This document shows, in pieces, positions 26,886 through 36,074 of a stretch of DNA of 64,000 nucleotides. A program made the position numbers and the translations under genes. The notes beneath the pieces were generated by a model. It ran no database searches and was not told where the DNA came from. It worked only from the letters and a program-made list of their open reading frames with translations. Each line of letters begins with the position of its first letter. Positions within the stretch are counted from its first letter, which is position 1. Source of the stretch: Actinomycetota bacterium (GTDB taxonomy: Bacteria > Actinomycetota > CADDZG01 > JAHWKV01 > JAOPZY01); the NCBI GenBank assembly GCA_035765775.1, contig DASTWV010000053.1, forward strand, positions 1-64,000. Reading direction: 5' to 3'.

Positions 26886-27770
26886 TTGACCGAGACGGAC
26901 GTGCTGGCGCAGGCCTTCCAGAGCCAACGCGCCCGCCTGCGCTCGGTGGCCTACCGCATGCTGGGATCGCTCGCCGAGGCGGACGACGCCGTGCAGGAAA
27001 CCTGGCTCAAGGCGAGCCGGTCCGGGGCCGAGGGCGTGGACAACCTCGGCGCTTGGCTGACCACGGTGGTCTCCCGGGTGTGCCTCGACCAGCTCCGGGC
27101 CCGCCGTGCCCGGCGGGAGGAGTCCCTCGAGATCCACGTGCCGGATCCGGTGATCGCCGAGCTGGACGTCGTCGACCCCGAGGCCGAGGCCCTGATGGCC
27201 GACACCGTCGGGCTGGCCCTGCTGGTGGTGCTGGAGCAGCTCACCCCGGCGGAGCGGGTGGCCTTCGTGCTCCACGATTTCTTCGACCTCCCCTTCGGCG
27301 AGATCGCCGCCATCCTCGGCCGCTCGCCGGTCGCCACCCGCCAGCTGGCCAGCCGGGCGCGGCGCCGGGTGTCCGCCGGCGCAAGGGTGGGCGAGACCGA
27401 TGTCGGGCGCCAGCGGGCGGTGGTGGACGCCTTCCTCGCCGCCTCCCGGGGCGGCTCCTTCGAGGAGCTGGCGGCCGTGCTGGCCCCCGACGTCGTGCTG
27501 CGGGTGGACCTCGGCCCCGGCCATCCGACCCGGGCTGTGGTGGGCCGGGAGGCGGTCGCCCGCCAGGCGCTCATGTTCTCCCACCATGCGCCCCACACCC
27601 GGGCAGCCCTCGTGAACGGTGCCCTGGGGATCATCACCACCCCCGACGGCCGCCTGTTCTCGGTGATGGGCATCACCGTGGTCGCTGGCCGGGTCGCCGA
27701 GATGACGATCCTGGCCGACCCCGAACGTATCGCCCGCCTGGAGCTCAGATCTGCCGGCGGCTCAGCGTGA
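26886..27770 (+). CDS. ECF41/SigJ-type sigma factor with SnoaL-like C-terminus
   Basis: A 294-residue sigma factor. TTG 26886 follows GAGGAGG. Sigma-2 includes RSVAYRMLGSLAEADDAVQETWLKA; sigma-4 includes LTPAERVAFVLHDFFDLPFGEIAAILGRS. The last 110 residues form an NTF2/SnoaL-like domain, which in the ECF41 group replaces an anti-sigma factor and tunes activity. ECF41 genes usually have a carboxymuconolactone decarboxylase or oxidoreductase neighbour; none is present here, so its target is open. Confidence 0.9.
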   Translation: MTETDVLAQAFQSQRARLRSVAYRMLGSLAEADDAVQETWLKASRSGAEGVDNLGAWLTTVVSRVCLDQLRARRARREESLEIHVPDPVIAELDVVDPEAEALMADTVGLALLVVLEQLTPAERVAFVLHDFFDLPFGEIAAILGRSPVATRQLASRARRRVSAGARVGETDVGRQRAVVDAFLAASRGGSFEELAAVLAPDVVLRVDLGPGHPTRAVVGREAVARQALMFSHHAPHTRAALVNGALGIITTPDGRLFSVMGITVVAGRVAEMTILADPERIARLELRSAGGSA

Positions 27771-27828
27771 CACGGAAGACCTCAAGGGCCCTTCAGCGCC
27801 TCCCTCCAGCGTCCGCGATCAGATCCGA

Positions 27829-28848
27829 TCAGGCCCGGCCCCGTGAGCGCTCGGCCAGCAGGCCCAGCACGAACACGATCGCCAGCAGCACCACGACCAC
27901 AATCACGTACAGCAGGGCGTGGCTCGACGAGCCCACGTCGATCACGGTGCTGAGCGTCGGGCCACACCGGGCGACGACCTGGTAGCGGCCGTCCTTGATC
28001 GATGAGGGGGCCTTGAGGTTCGCCCGGAACTGGCCGGTGGCGTCGGCGGTGGCGGTGCTGGTGACCTTCGACGCCAGGGTGACGCTGACGGCCGACCCCG
28101 GCGTGCAGCCGGTCCCGGAGACGGCGACCGATCCCCCGGGGGCCACTTCGGCCCGATCCAGGGTGAGCACCCCCGCCTGCCCGGCAGCCTGGGTGGACGG
28201 CGAGGGGCTCGGGGACGGAGACGGTGTCGGGGTGGGGACCGCCACGGGGGTGGCTGGCGGTGGCGGTGCCGTGATGGTCGCCGGCTTCGTCGGCGTCGCC
28301 GTACGAGCCGGAGCGGCCGTCGTCCTCACCGGCGACAGGGCGGGCGGGGGGCTGGGCGATGGCGTGGGGGTGGGCGTTGTGCCCGACACCGGCAGCCCGG
28401 GCGTGACGGTGAGCGTAAACATCTGGCTCTGCACCGGCGTGCCATTGCCGATGTTGCCCGCCGTGGTGTGCAGGACGCACCCGGGTGCGGCGCACACGTC
28501 AATCTGGATCTGGTAGGTGGCCGCCGGCGTCGCCGGAATGGTGATGATGGTCATCGTGGACGACCACCCGGCCGACCCGCTGCACGCCGGGCTGAAGGAC
28601 ACCGAGGGGCTGGGCGTCGTGGTGGGGTTCGCCACCTCCAGGCAGGCCGGTCCGCCGTCAGCCGCCAGCGGCAGGCCGCCCAGGGCGGCGGTGACGTCGT
28701 TGCCCGCCTGCACGGTGGCGCCGGGCGGGGCGACCGTGAAGGCGAGGGCGGGCGTCGCCAGGAGCACGACGCAGCACAGCACCCCCACCGCAGTGGCCGC
28801 CCAGTCCCGCGCTCTCGTGCCCACCTTCCCCATCGGCCGCCCCATCAT
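27829..28848 (-). CDS. Surface protein with proline-rich linker and C-terminal anchor
   Basis: About 340 residues from ATG 28848 (other ATGs at 28845 and 28833). A signal peptide (VGVLCCVVLLATPALA) leads to a beta domain. A long Pro/Thr/Ser/Ala linker follows, then an Ig-like domain beginning LTLDRAEVAPGGSVAVSGTGC, and a C-terminal helix LLYVIVVVVLLAIVFVLG with a basic tail. The upstream frame overlaps the receiver gene and is not used. It resembles a cell-surface adhesin-like protein of an actinobacterium; no sortase signal is seen. Confidence 0.72.
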   Translation of the reverse strand: MMGRPMGKVGTRARDWAATAVGVLCCVVLLATPALAFTVAPPGATVQAGNDVTAALGGLPLAADGGPACLEVANPTTTPSPSVSFSPACSGSAGWSSTMTIITIPATPAATYQIQIDVCAAPGCVLHTTAGNIGNGTPVQSQMFTLTVTPGLPVSGTTPTPTPSPSPPPALSPVRTTAAPARTATPTKPATITAPPPPATPVAVPTPTPSPSPSPSPSTQAAGQAGVLTLDRAEVAPGGSVAVSGTGCTPGSAVSVTLASKVTSTATADATGQFRANLKAPSSIKDGRYQVVARCGPTLSTVIDVGSSSHALLYVIVVVVLLAIVFVLGLLAERSRGRA

Positions 28849-28925
28849 GGCGGCAGCCGCGGGTGGCGCACAAATCGCCGCCCCAGGTACAGATCGGCTA
28901 CGTCCGCGTGCGCCAGATTCGTTTG

Positions 28926-29408
28926 TTAGTCGGCATCCAGGCCGCGGAGCAGGCTCTGGCGGTTCGCCCGATCCAGGTCGGCGCTCAGGGGCTCCACGAT
29001 TTTCATGAGGTCGCCCATCCCGAACGGCTTGCGGATGCAGCACGAGGCCCCGTGCTCCTTTGCCCGGACGAAGTCGTCACCCTGGCACTGGGTGGACAGG
29101 AACACCAGCGGGGTGTCCTCCAGGACATCGGAGAGCACCGAGCACACCGACCACCCGTCCATGCCCGGGAGCTTGCCCTCGAGGATGATGAGGTGGGGGC
29201 CGAAGTTGATGGCCTCGGCGATGACGTCGAGCCCGCTGCGGGCCGTGAGGACCTCGCAGCCTGAAACCTCCAGCATGTCGACCAGTAGGTTCAGTGTGGC
29301 CTCGTCGTTGTCACCGACGAGCACCTTGAGCGCCGAGGCGTCGGAGGGCTCGAGGCCCGTCGCCGCCGCTTCGGCGCCATGGATGTCCCCTCCGCCGTTG
29401 GGCCCCAT
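28926..29408 (-). CDS. CheY-like receiver protein with Glu at the phosphorylation site
   Basis: A 160-residue stand-alone receiver domain. The acidic pair lies in VLVGDNDEA, the switch Thr/Ser in LVFLST and the Lys in CIRKPFG. At the phospho-acceptor position the usual LDxxMPGMDG reads LEGKLPGMDG, so Asp is replaced by Glu (residue 77). Such receivers are usually phosphorylation-independent or act as constitutive mimics. No output domain or histidine kinase is nearby. Confidence 0.85.
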   Translation of the reverse strand: MGPNGGGDIHGAEAAATGLEPSDASALKVLVGDNDEATLNLLVDMLEVSGCEVLTARSGLDVIAEAINFGPHLIILEGKLPGMDGWSVCSVLSDVLEDTPLVFLSTQCQGDDFVRAKEHGASCCIRKPFGMGDLMKIVEPLSADLDRANRQSLLRGLDAD

Positions 29409-29880
29409 GCGCTCTACATATAGTCGGCCCCCCGTGCCCCCCCGATGAGGCCGCGGGATAGCGCGGATGGACTATTTATTAAAAGCTTTAATGCGTAGCC
29501 CGCGCGGCCGAACGCACTGAGTTACTGGTGGCCCGAATTGCAGGAATCTCCCGGAAACGAGACGACCGGGGCAGCATTTCGGCGCCAAATCTATCCCGAC
29601 GTGATGCTTCATCTTCTCGACAGACGGAGCCAGCCGACGGAACCCTGCGGTCGCCAAGAACGAGCAGGGGCAAGGGCTTTACCCGTCAGAAGCACCGCGC
29701 AGTCGACCTGAGCGCCCATCGAGGACAGGCACCCGTTGGCGTGATCGGCCGGTTTTCCGAGCAGATATGCCCGGACTTGGCCGGGACTTGGCCACGCTGC
29801 AGCACCCGGTGCCACCCCCCGCCGGCGCCCAATTGGATGGCGCCGCCAGGGGAGCTGCCGGGGTAGTCGCCGTCACTACC
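29409..29880. other. Non-coding stretch before the phosphoesterase relic
   Basis: No credible gene. An AT-rich block at 29467-29497 (TTATTAAAAGCTTTAAT core) could hold the receiver-gene promoter. I see no structured RNA that I can name. Confidence 0.4.
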
Positions 29881-29881
29881 C

Positions 29882-30430
29882 TTGCGGCCGTGTCGGGGAC
29901 GCAGGGATGAGGTCACTTGCCCCCGTTTTGATGGTGACCACATGGCAGCCGATGTCGGTGGTGTTGGTGTTGGTGGCGCTGTCGTTCACCTTGCCACCCT
30001 CGCCCTCGTCCCAGGTGACCACCACAGCGGTCGACGTGCCTTCCTGCATGTCGTCGATGAGGTTGGGCGTGACGAACGAGAACGCCGGCAGCGTCCCGGC
30101 CGCCGGTCGGTGGCCAGCTGCGGGTAGGGCGCGTCGAGGCTCGAGCAGGTGGTCAGCGACGAGAGGTAGGGCGGCGGGTTGTGGCGCACCGCTTACTCAC
30201 CGGCATTGCTTTCCTCGCACGCCTTCCAGCCCACTCGCCGAAGATGCTGGGGGCGAAGGTGCTGCACCGCTTGCTCGGGTTGCAGTCGGACTTGATCGGC
30301 TTCAGCGAGGCGTAGGGCAGGCCGGTGACGGCACCCGCGTAGTTCGGCAGGCTGGGGTGGTCGACGGTGCGGTAGTTGGTCGCCAGGCCGCACTCGGCAG
30401 CCAGCGCCGGTGCCCAGCCTCGATGGTGCA
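29882..30430 (-). pseudogene. Phosphoesterase (acid phosphatase-like) relic
   Basis: Read in minus-strand pieces: ECGLATNYRTVDHPSLPNYA and SDCNPSKRCSTFAPSIFGE near the 5' end, RHNPPPYLSSLTTC in the middle, and VTPNLIDDMQEGT, VVVTWDEGEGGK and VVTIKTGASDLIP near the 3' end. This order is that of secreted acid phosphatases/phosphoesterases, but at least two frame changes are required and the N-terminal signal is missing. It resembles the relic at 24.1-24.5 kb in family, although different parts survive. Confidence 0.78.
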
Positions 30431-30657
30431 TGGAAACCTCCTTCGGTCTCGCTGCATCGGTCAGGCGACATCCGGACGGATGGCCCGATTCGCATGCTCC
30501 CGGGGGCCCGTGTGAACGAACAGGGGGCCGGTTCGCGAACAGCGCGCGAACCAGTCTGTGAATGACGTATGCGATCCGCGCGATCCGGACGGGATGACGA
30601 GCCCTCGGTGGCCAGCGCGCGGCGGCCGGCGTCCTCAGCGGCTGCATCGATCAATTG

Positions 30658-30728
30658 AGGCGGCGGGCAGAATTGAACTGCCGTGCGCGGTTTTGCAGAC
30701 CGCTGCCTAACCACTCGGCCACGCCGCC
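30658..30728 (-). tRNA. tRNA-Cys (GCA)
   Basis: Acceptor stem GGCGGCG/CGCCGCC, anticodon stem GCGGT/ACCGC with loop CTGCAAA (anticodon GCA), T loop TTCAATT. CCA is not encoded. It lies between the phosphoesterase relic and the B12 import operon. Confidence 0.93.
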
Positions 30729-30844
30729 ATTCAAAAGGAGCGGGGTCGCCGCTCCTCGGATGGCACCTATCGGTGCGGCCCCAGCCCCGCAGGCCGCTGC
30801 GCCGATTCTACTGCAGCCACCACTCTGGCCTTCCGGGGCCGGAG

Positions 30845-30960
30845 GAGGCTAGACTCCCTACCAGCCTTCACGGCAGCGAAGCCGGTGCAAATCCGGCGCT
30901 GTCCCGCAACTGTAAGGTCCCTCATTCCGGACCGAGCCAGGTCGCCTGCCGCAGGAGGAC
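30845..30960 (+). promoter_or_regulatory. Cobalamin riboswitch
   Basis: The leader of btuF contains the conserved core: GAAGCCGGTGCAAATCCGGC, then GCTGTCCCGCAACTGTAA, and the B12 box region GAGCCAGGTCGCCTGCC. These are the defining segments of the adenosylcobalamin aptamer. It lies about 90 nt before the first gene of a B12 ABC importer and should repress it when B12 is plentiful. Confidence 0.93.
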
Positions 30961-31051
30961 ACGAACGCCCTCGAGGAAAGGGGTTCTCGTGCGACCGGCG
31001 CCTAGCAAGCCCCCTGTCGACCGGGCCCACACTCGACTGACAGGAGGAGCT

Positions 31052-31993
31052 ATGCGAATCCGAGTTGTCCGCTGCGCCGCACCCGCCGCTGCCGCCGTCC
31101 TGCTGCTCGCGGCCTGCTCGAAGGCCACGACCACGGCATCGACCACCCCGTCGGCCGGGGGGAACTTCCCGCAGACCATCCAGGCCACCAACGGGGCGGT
31201 GACCATCGAGGCGAAGCCCACCCGCATCGTCTCGCTCTCCCCCACCCTCACGGAGGACCTCTACGCCGAGGGCGCCGGCCCCCAGGTGGTGGCGGTCGAC
31301 CAGGACTCCAACTACCCCGCCGGGGTCCCGAAGACGAGCCTGTCCGGCGTGACGCCCAACGTCGAGGCGATCGCCGGGTACCGGCCCGACCTCGTCGTGC
31401 TGAGCGGCGACGTCGAGGGCCTGATCGCCAGCCTCGGCAAGCTGGGCATCCCGGTGCTCAATGAGCCCGCCGCCAACACCCTCGCCGACGCCTATACCGA
31501 GATGACCCAGCTCGGGGCCGCCACCGGGCACACCACCGCGGCCGCTGCGCTCGTGGACGCCACCAGGGCGAAGGTGTCGTCGCTCGTGGCGGCCCTGCCG
31601 TCGGCGGGCATCACCGAGACCTACTACTACGAGCTCGACCAGACCTTCTACACCGCCACCTCGCACACCTTCATCGGGAGCCTGTTCTCCCTGGCCGGCC
31701 TGAAGAACATCGCCGACCCACACGATGACGGCACCGGGTACCCGCAGCTCAACCCGGAGACGATCATTGCCGCCAACCCCGACTTCGTCTTCCTGGCCGA
31801 CAGCAAGTGTTGCGCCCAGACTGCGGCCACCATCGCCGCCCGGCCCGGTTGGGCGACGTTGAGCGCGGTCAAGGACCACCGGGTCATCACGCTGGACGAC
31901 GACATCGCCTCCCGCTGGGGCCCCCGGGTCACCGACCTGCTGGCCGCCATCGTGCAGGCGGTGAAGGGAGGCGGGGCATCGCCGACGCCGTAG
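31052..31993 (+). CDS. btuF: B12-binding lipoprotein of the ABC importer
   Basis: A 313-residue periplasmic-binding-type protein of the helical-backbone metal/B12 class. Lipobox LLLAAC near residue 21, TRIVSLSPTLTEDLYAEG near residue 55 (the first strand of the N-lobe) and a C-lobe ending in DHRVITLDDD. ATG 31052 follows AGGAGGAG. It captures cobalamin or cobinamide outside the membrane and hands it to BtuC. Control is by the riboswitch at 30845-30960. Confidence 0.93.
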   Translation: MRIRVVRCAAPAAAAVLLLAACSKATTTASTTPSAGGNFPQTIQATNGAVTIEAKPTRIVSLSPTLTEDLYAEGAGPQVVAVDQDSNYPAGVPKTSLSGVTPNVEAIAGYRPDLVVLSGDVEGLIASLGKLGIPVLNEPAANTLADAYTEMTQLGAATGHTTAAAALVDATRAKVSSLVAALPSAGITETYYYELDQTFYTATSHTFIGSLFSLAGLKNIADPHDDGTGYPQLNPETIIAANPDFVFLADSKCCAQTAATIAARPGWATLSAVKDHRVITLDDDIASRWGPRVTDLLAAIVQAVKGGGASPTP

Positions 31994-32028
31994 TCCCCGC
32001 CACCCCGACCCGGCGCCCGCTCGCCGGT

Positions 32029-33063
32029 GTGCGGCCGCGCCGGGGATTGGCCTCCGGCTGGGCCCTGGTGCTCGCTGCGCTGGCGGCGTCGCTGGCCGCC
32101 GGGGTGCTGATCGGGCCGGTGGCGCTGCCCCCCCGGGAGGTGCTGCTGGGGCTGGCGTCCAAGCTCCCGCTCCTGCGCGTGCACACCGGGCTGAGCGCCG
32201 CCGACCTCGCCATCGTCTGGCAGATCCGGGCGCCCCGGGTGGTGCTCGGGCTGCTGGTCGGCTCGATGCTCAGCATGGCCGGCGGCGCCTACCAGGGCGT
32301 GTTCCGCAACCCGCTGGCGGACCCGTACCTGCTGGGGGCGGCAGCCGGTGCCGGCCTGGGCGCCACCCTGGTGATCACGTCGGGATTCGTCGGGTCTCTC
32401 GGCCCGATCGGCCCCATCCAGGCGGCCGCCTTCGCCGGGGCCATGCTGGCGGTCGGGGCCACCTGGGCCCTCGCCCGGGGGCGGAACCGCATCCGCTCCA
32501 CCGCCACGCTCATCCTCGCCGGGGTGGCGGTCACCAGCCTCCTCACCGCCGTCCAGACCTACTACCAGCAGCGCTCGGACTCAACCCTGCGCTCGGTGTA
32601 CTCCTGGATCCTCGGCAGCCTGGCGACGGCCTCGTGGCACAGCGTCGCCCTGATGCTGCCGTGGGCGGTGATCGGGACGGTGGGCGTCCTGCTGCACCTG
32701 CGGGTCATCGACGTGCTGGCGGTGGGCGACGAGGAGGCCGCCACCCTCGGTCTGGCGGTCGAGCGCACCCGGCTCACCGTCGTGCTCAGCGCCACGCTGG
32801 CCACCGCCGCGGCGGTGTCGGTCAGCGGGCTGATCGGCTTCGTGGGCATCATCGTTCCCCACACCGTCCGGTTGCTGGTGGGGTCGTCCAACCGGGCGGT
32901 CATCCCGCTCAGCATCGTGGGCGGTGGGGCGTTTCTCGTGGCCGCCGACCTCTTCGCCCGCACCGCCATCGCCCCGGCCGAGATCCCGATCGGGGTCATC
33001 ACCGCGCTCATCGGTGGGCCGTTCTTCCTCGCCCTGCTCGCCCGGCGGGTTTCCCGGACATGA
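32029..33063 (+). CDS. btuC: B12 ABC transporter permease
   Basis: About 344 residues and ten hydrophobic segments, of the FecCD/BtuC family. Hallmarks: WQIRAPRVVLGLLVGSMLSMAGGAYQGVFRNPLADP near residue 65 (continuous in the family) and GFVGIIVPHTVRLLVG near 275, the coupling-helix region. I use GTG 32029; a binding site is not obvious, and an upstream non-standard start is possible because the frame is open back into btuF. Translation is probably coupled to btuF. Confidence 0.9.
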   Translation: MRPRRGLASGWALVLAALAASLAAGVLIGPVALPPREVLLGLASKLPLLRVHTGLSAADLAIVWQIRAPRVVLGLLVGSMLSMAGGAYQGVFRNPLADPYLLGAAAGAGLGATLVITSGFVGSLGPIGPIQAAAFAGAMLAVGATWALARGRNRIRSTATLILAGVAVTSLLTAVQTYYQQRSDSTLRSVYSWILGSLATASWHSVALMLPWAVIGTVGVLLHLRVIDVLAVGDEEAATLGLAVERTRLTVVLSATLATAAAVSVSGLIGFVGIIVPHTVRLLVGSSNRAVIPLSIVGGGAFLVAADLFARTAIAPAEIPIGVITALIGGPFFLALLARRVSRT

Positions 33064-33869
33064 GCGTCCCGGTGATCGAGGTGCGGGAGCTGAGCGTGTC
33101 CATCGACGGGCGGCGGATCCTGGAAGGCGTCGGGTTCGCCCTGACCGCCGGCGAGTGGCTGGCGGTGGTCGGACCGAACGGGGCGGGCAAGACCACCCTG
33201 TTGCGCTGCATCGCGGGCGGGATGCCCTACCAGGGGTCGATCCGGTTGGCGGGCCATGAGGCCCAGGCCCTGCCCCGGGCGCAACGGGCCCGGCAGGTGG
33301 CGGTCGTCCCCCAGCACCCGGTCTTCCCCGAGGGCATGTTGGTTGCCGAGTACGTGCTGCTCGGCCGCACACCGCACGTGCCGCGCTTCGGCTTCGAGCG
33401 CCGCACCGACTGGATCGTGGTCGAGGCGCTCCTGGCCCAGCTCGGCCTCTCGGCGCTGGCCAGCCGGGCGATCACCACCCTGTCCGGGGGCGAGCGCCAG
33501 CGGGCGGTGATCGCCCGTTCGCTGGCTCAGGAACCGGCGGTGCTGCTGCTCGACGAGCCGACCACCGCCCTCGACCTCGGCCACCAGCACGAGGTGCTCT
33601 CCCTGGTGGACGACCTCCGCCTCGCCCGGGGCCTGGCGGTGATCTCCGCCCTGCACGACCTCACCCTGGCCGGGCAGTACGCCGAGCGGTTCCTGCTGCT
33701 GGCCGAGGGCCGTCCGGTGGCGACCGGGGCGGCGGCCGAGGTGCTGGAGGCCGATCTCCTCGAGCGCTGCTACGGGACGCCGGTGTCAGTGATCGAGGTG
33801 GATGGCACAACCGTGGTGGTGCCGCCCCGCCCCGGGCAGCGCCGGGCTCAGCCGGCCGCCGGGCTGTAG
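33060..33869 (+). CDS. btuD: B12 ABC transporter ATPase
   Basis: A 269-residue ATP-binding subunit. Walker A GPNGAGKTT near residue 39, signature LSGGERQRA near 141, Walker B LLLDEPTTALD near 160 and the switch His in ALHDLTLA near 198. The ATG overlaps the btuC stop (ATGA). It completes a btuFCD operon of one binding protein, one permease and one ATPase. Its 3' end overlaps the tail of the convergent membrane gene by 22 bp. Confidence 0.93.
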   Translation: MSVPVIEVRELSVSIDGRRILEGVGFALTAGEWLAVVGPNGAGKTTLLRCIAGGMPYQGSIRLAGHEAQALPRAQRARQVAVVPQHPVFPEGMLVAEYVLLGRTPHVPRFGFERRTDWIVVEALLAQLGLSALASRAITTLSGGERQRAVIARSLAQEPAVLLLDEPTTALDLGHQHEVLSLVDDLRLARGLAVISALHDLTLAGQYAERFLLLAEGRPVATGAAAEVLEADLLERCYGTPVSVIEVDGTTVVVPPRPGQRRAQPAAGL

Positions 33870-34558
33870 GCCTCGCTCGGGGCCGTCTCGGCCGCCGGGC
33901 TCGATGCCCAGATCGCGGCCCCCAGGAACGCGGCGAGGAGGGCCAGGGCCGCCAGCGACCGGGCGGGCGGGGTGAGGTCCTGGTTGCACCCGCTGCCCGA
34001 CGATCCGCCGGCGGGCGCGCTCGGCCCGGCAAGGACCGAATTGATCCCCCTCTGGGGGTTCACCGGGGCGGCGTGATAGATCCGCTGCCCGCCCGGCTCC
34101 TGGATGTAGGTGTAGCAGCGGGTCCGGGCCCCGCCGAAGATCAGCAGGCCGGCGCATCCGGCGGCGACGAGAAAGGCCGCCAGCGCGGCGAGGCCGACGG
34201 CGAGGCGGGGATGGGGACCGGAACCCAGGCGGACGTAGCTGATCAGGGACAGGACGCTCGGGACGATCAGCAGCGGGGTGAACGAGAGCGACGTGGGGAC
34301 AAGGGCGAACCCCATCACGGCCGCCGCCGCCAGAAGTCCCCGCCGCCGCCCCCGGCCGACGCCGAGGATGGCCAGCACCGCCGGCATGAGGTAGAGCGTT
34401 CCCAGGGCGACGGCGTGGAGGGTCACGGCGCCGTTCGGGGGGCCGTCCCGTACCTCGCGGACGAGCAGGACGGCCGAGAGGACACCGAAGGCGGCGAACA
34501 GCGCGGCCCCGACCATGCCCGGGGCCCATCCCCGTTCGTGCCGCTCGGCAGTGACCAT
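33848..34558 (-). CDS. Polytopic membrane protein
   Basis: About 236 residues with five hydrophobic segments (for example GMVGAALFAAFGVLSAVLLV, LAILGVGRGRR preceded by a span, LLIVPSVLSLISYV, LVAAGCAGLLIFGG and LAALALLAAFLGAAIWAS). An outside loop carries YTYIQEPGGQRIYHAAP and a cysteine. No family recognised. Start ATG 34558 is tentative. Confidence 0.6.
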   Translation of the reverse strand: MVTAERHERGWAPGMVGAALFAAFGVLSAVLLVREVRDGPPNGAVTLHAVALGTLYLMPAVLAILGVGRGRRRGLLAAAAVMGFALVPTSLSFTPLLIVPSVLSLISYVRLGSGPHPRLAVGLAALAAFLVAAGCAGLLIFGGARTRCYTYIQEPGGQRIYHAAPVNPQRGINSVLAGPSAPAGGSSGSGCNQDLTPPARSLAALALLAAFLGAAIWASSPAAETAPSEAYSPAAG

Positions 34559-34616
34559 CGGTGTATGAGCATGCCCCCTGCCGACCAAAACCGCACGGGG
34601 TGCGAGCGGGCAAGGC

Positions 34617-36029
34617 TTACGGAACCAGAACGATCTTGCCGAATGTATGGCCACGGGCGACCAACCGGTGAGCCTCGGCCACCTCCGTGAGCGGAACGGT
34701 GGCCGCCACCCGGACCCGGAGGCGCCTGGCCTCGGCGAGGCGGACCAGCTCGAGCCGGGCGGCGGCCCGGATCTCCGTGCCCGGGTCAGCCCCGGGCGCG
34801 CCGCCGAGCACCCTGATCCCCTCGGCGAACCCCCGCCGGACCGCAGCGATGCTGACGACCCGGTGATAGTCGGCGACCAGAGCCAGCGAGACGTCGATGG
34901 CCTCGTCGGTCCCGGCGGTGTCGATGGCGGCGGCAACGCCCACGGGGGCGAGACTCCGTATGCGCTCGAGGAGCCCGGGACCGTAGGTGACGGGCTCGGC
35001 GCCCAGCTCCCGGAGGTAGGCGTGGCGGGACTCGCTGGCCGTGGCGACGACCCGGACACCGGCGATGCGTGCGAGCTGGACGGCCATGAGCCCGACGCCA
35101 CCCGCCGCCCCGTGGATGACGACGGTCTCGCCGGCGGTGATGGCGGCGGCTGACACGCAGTGCACCGCGGTCGCCCCGGCGAGGAGCAGACCGCCGGCCT
35201 CCTCGAACGAGAGTGCCGGCGGCTTGGGCACGACCGCTTCGGCCGGGACCACAACCTGCGACGCGTAGGCCCCCTGGATGCGGTAGGCGACGACCTCATC
35301 GCCGACGGCGATCGGGCCGGCCGGCCCGGCGGCGTTTTGGCCGACGGCCGTGACCATCCCCGACGCCTCCAGGCCCAGGCGCATCGGAAGAGCCGCCGGA
35401 TCCCGGCTGAAGGCGCCGCTGTAGGACTTGTAGTCGACAGGGTTGGTGCCGGCTGCCCGGACGTCGAGGAGCACCTCGCCCGGGCCGGGGGCCGCGGTGG
35501 GGGCGTCGACGAGGCGGAGCACCTCCGGCCCGCCGTAGGCGGTGGCGACAACGGCGGCCGCCACCTGATGCGTCAGCGTCTCCCCTCTTGGGTGCAGTCG
35601 TTCAGCCCCGGAGCTGGCCCTGGACGGGAGCTGCGCCGTGCCCAGGGGGGTCAAGGAACCACCGAACTCGAGTGAGATTCTATGCATTTGCCTCACCCGA
35701 ACTATCAGGGCGACCCCGTTGAGTCCTGCACAAACGGCAAACCCAAGAAAGAAGAGCGGGTAGCGCCCTCCACCAGTGCTGTGCCTCATCAGTATGGCCA
35801 TCGCGGCCCAGGCAGCGGCGAACACGACTTGGAACCCTGCAAACACAACTTGCCCGCGCATGCGCCGCTCATCGCTGAGGGCATAGTTCACGACCAGGGC
35901 CGCGAGCTCGGCACTCCCAGGAGCGATCCCGGCTGCCACGCCCCGGTAGATCCGCCGACCCTCTCTTGGCTTGATCCCAAGGGTGGTGAGCAGATACCGC
36001 CGTTGCTGCCTCAAGGTGCGTTCGTCCAT
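34617..36029 (-). CDS. Zinc-independent quinone oxidoreductase (MDR), apparently fused to a membrane domain
   Basis: One uninterrupted 470-codon frame. Residues 1-155 form a small membrane-type module with two hydrophobic spans (GQVVFAGFQVVFAAAWAAMA and YPLFFLGFAVCAGLNGVAL). Residues 156-470 are a complete medium-chain dehydrogenase of the quinone-reductase group: AAGTNPVDYKSYSG, the NADPH-binding GAAGGVGLMAVQLA and the C-terminal ARGHTFGKIVLV. No catalytic-zinc Cys/His set is visible. A GTG at 35564 would give a normal 315-residue enzyme. A purine-rich GAGGGGAG lies about 15 bases before it. Whether the fusion is real or the enzyme starts internally is undecided. Confidence 0.72.
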   Translation of the reverse strand: MDERTLRQQRRYLLTTLGIKPREGRRIYRGVAAGIAPGSAELAALVVNYALSDERRMRGQVVFAGFQVVFAAAWAAMAILMRHSTGGGRYPLFFLGFAVCAGLNGVALIVRVRQMHRISLEFGGSLTPLGTAQLPSRASSGAERLHPRGETLTHQVAAAVVATAYGGPEVLRLVDAPTAAPGPGEVLLDVRAAGTNPVDYKSYSGAFSRDPAALPMRLGLEASGMVTAVGQNAAGPAGPIAVGDEVVAYRIQGAYASQVVVPAEAVVPKPPALSFEEAGGLLLAGATAVHCVSAAAITAGETVVIHGAAGGVGLMAVQLARIAGVRVVATASESRHAYLRELGAEPVTYGPGLLERIRSLAPVGVAAAIDTAGTDEAIDVSLALVADYHRVVSIAAVRRGFAEGIRVLGGAPGADPGTEIRAAARLELVRLAEARRLRVRVAATVPLTEVAEAHRLVARGHTFGKIVLVP

Positions 36030-36074
36030 GGCAGGTCAATGGTAAGCCACGTTACTGGTAGCCCCAAACCTCGG

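Noticed and set aside
29520-29880. Riboswitch (c-di-GMP type) upstream of the receiver or phosphoesterase relic
   Set aside because: Some GC stems are present but the conserved aptamer cores are not.
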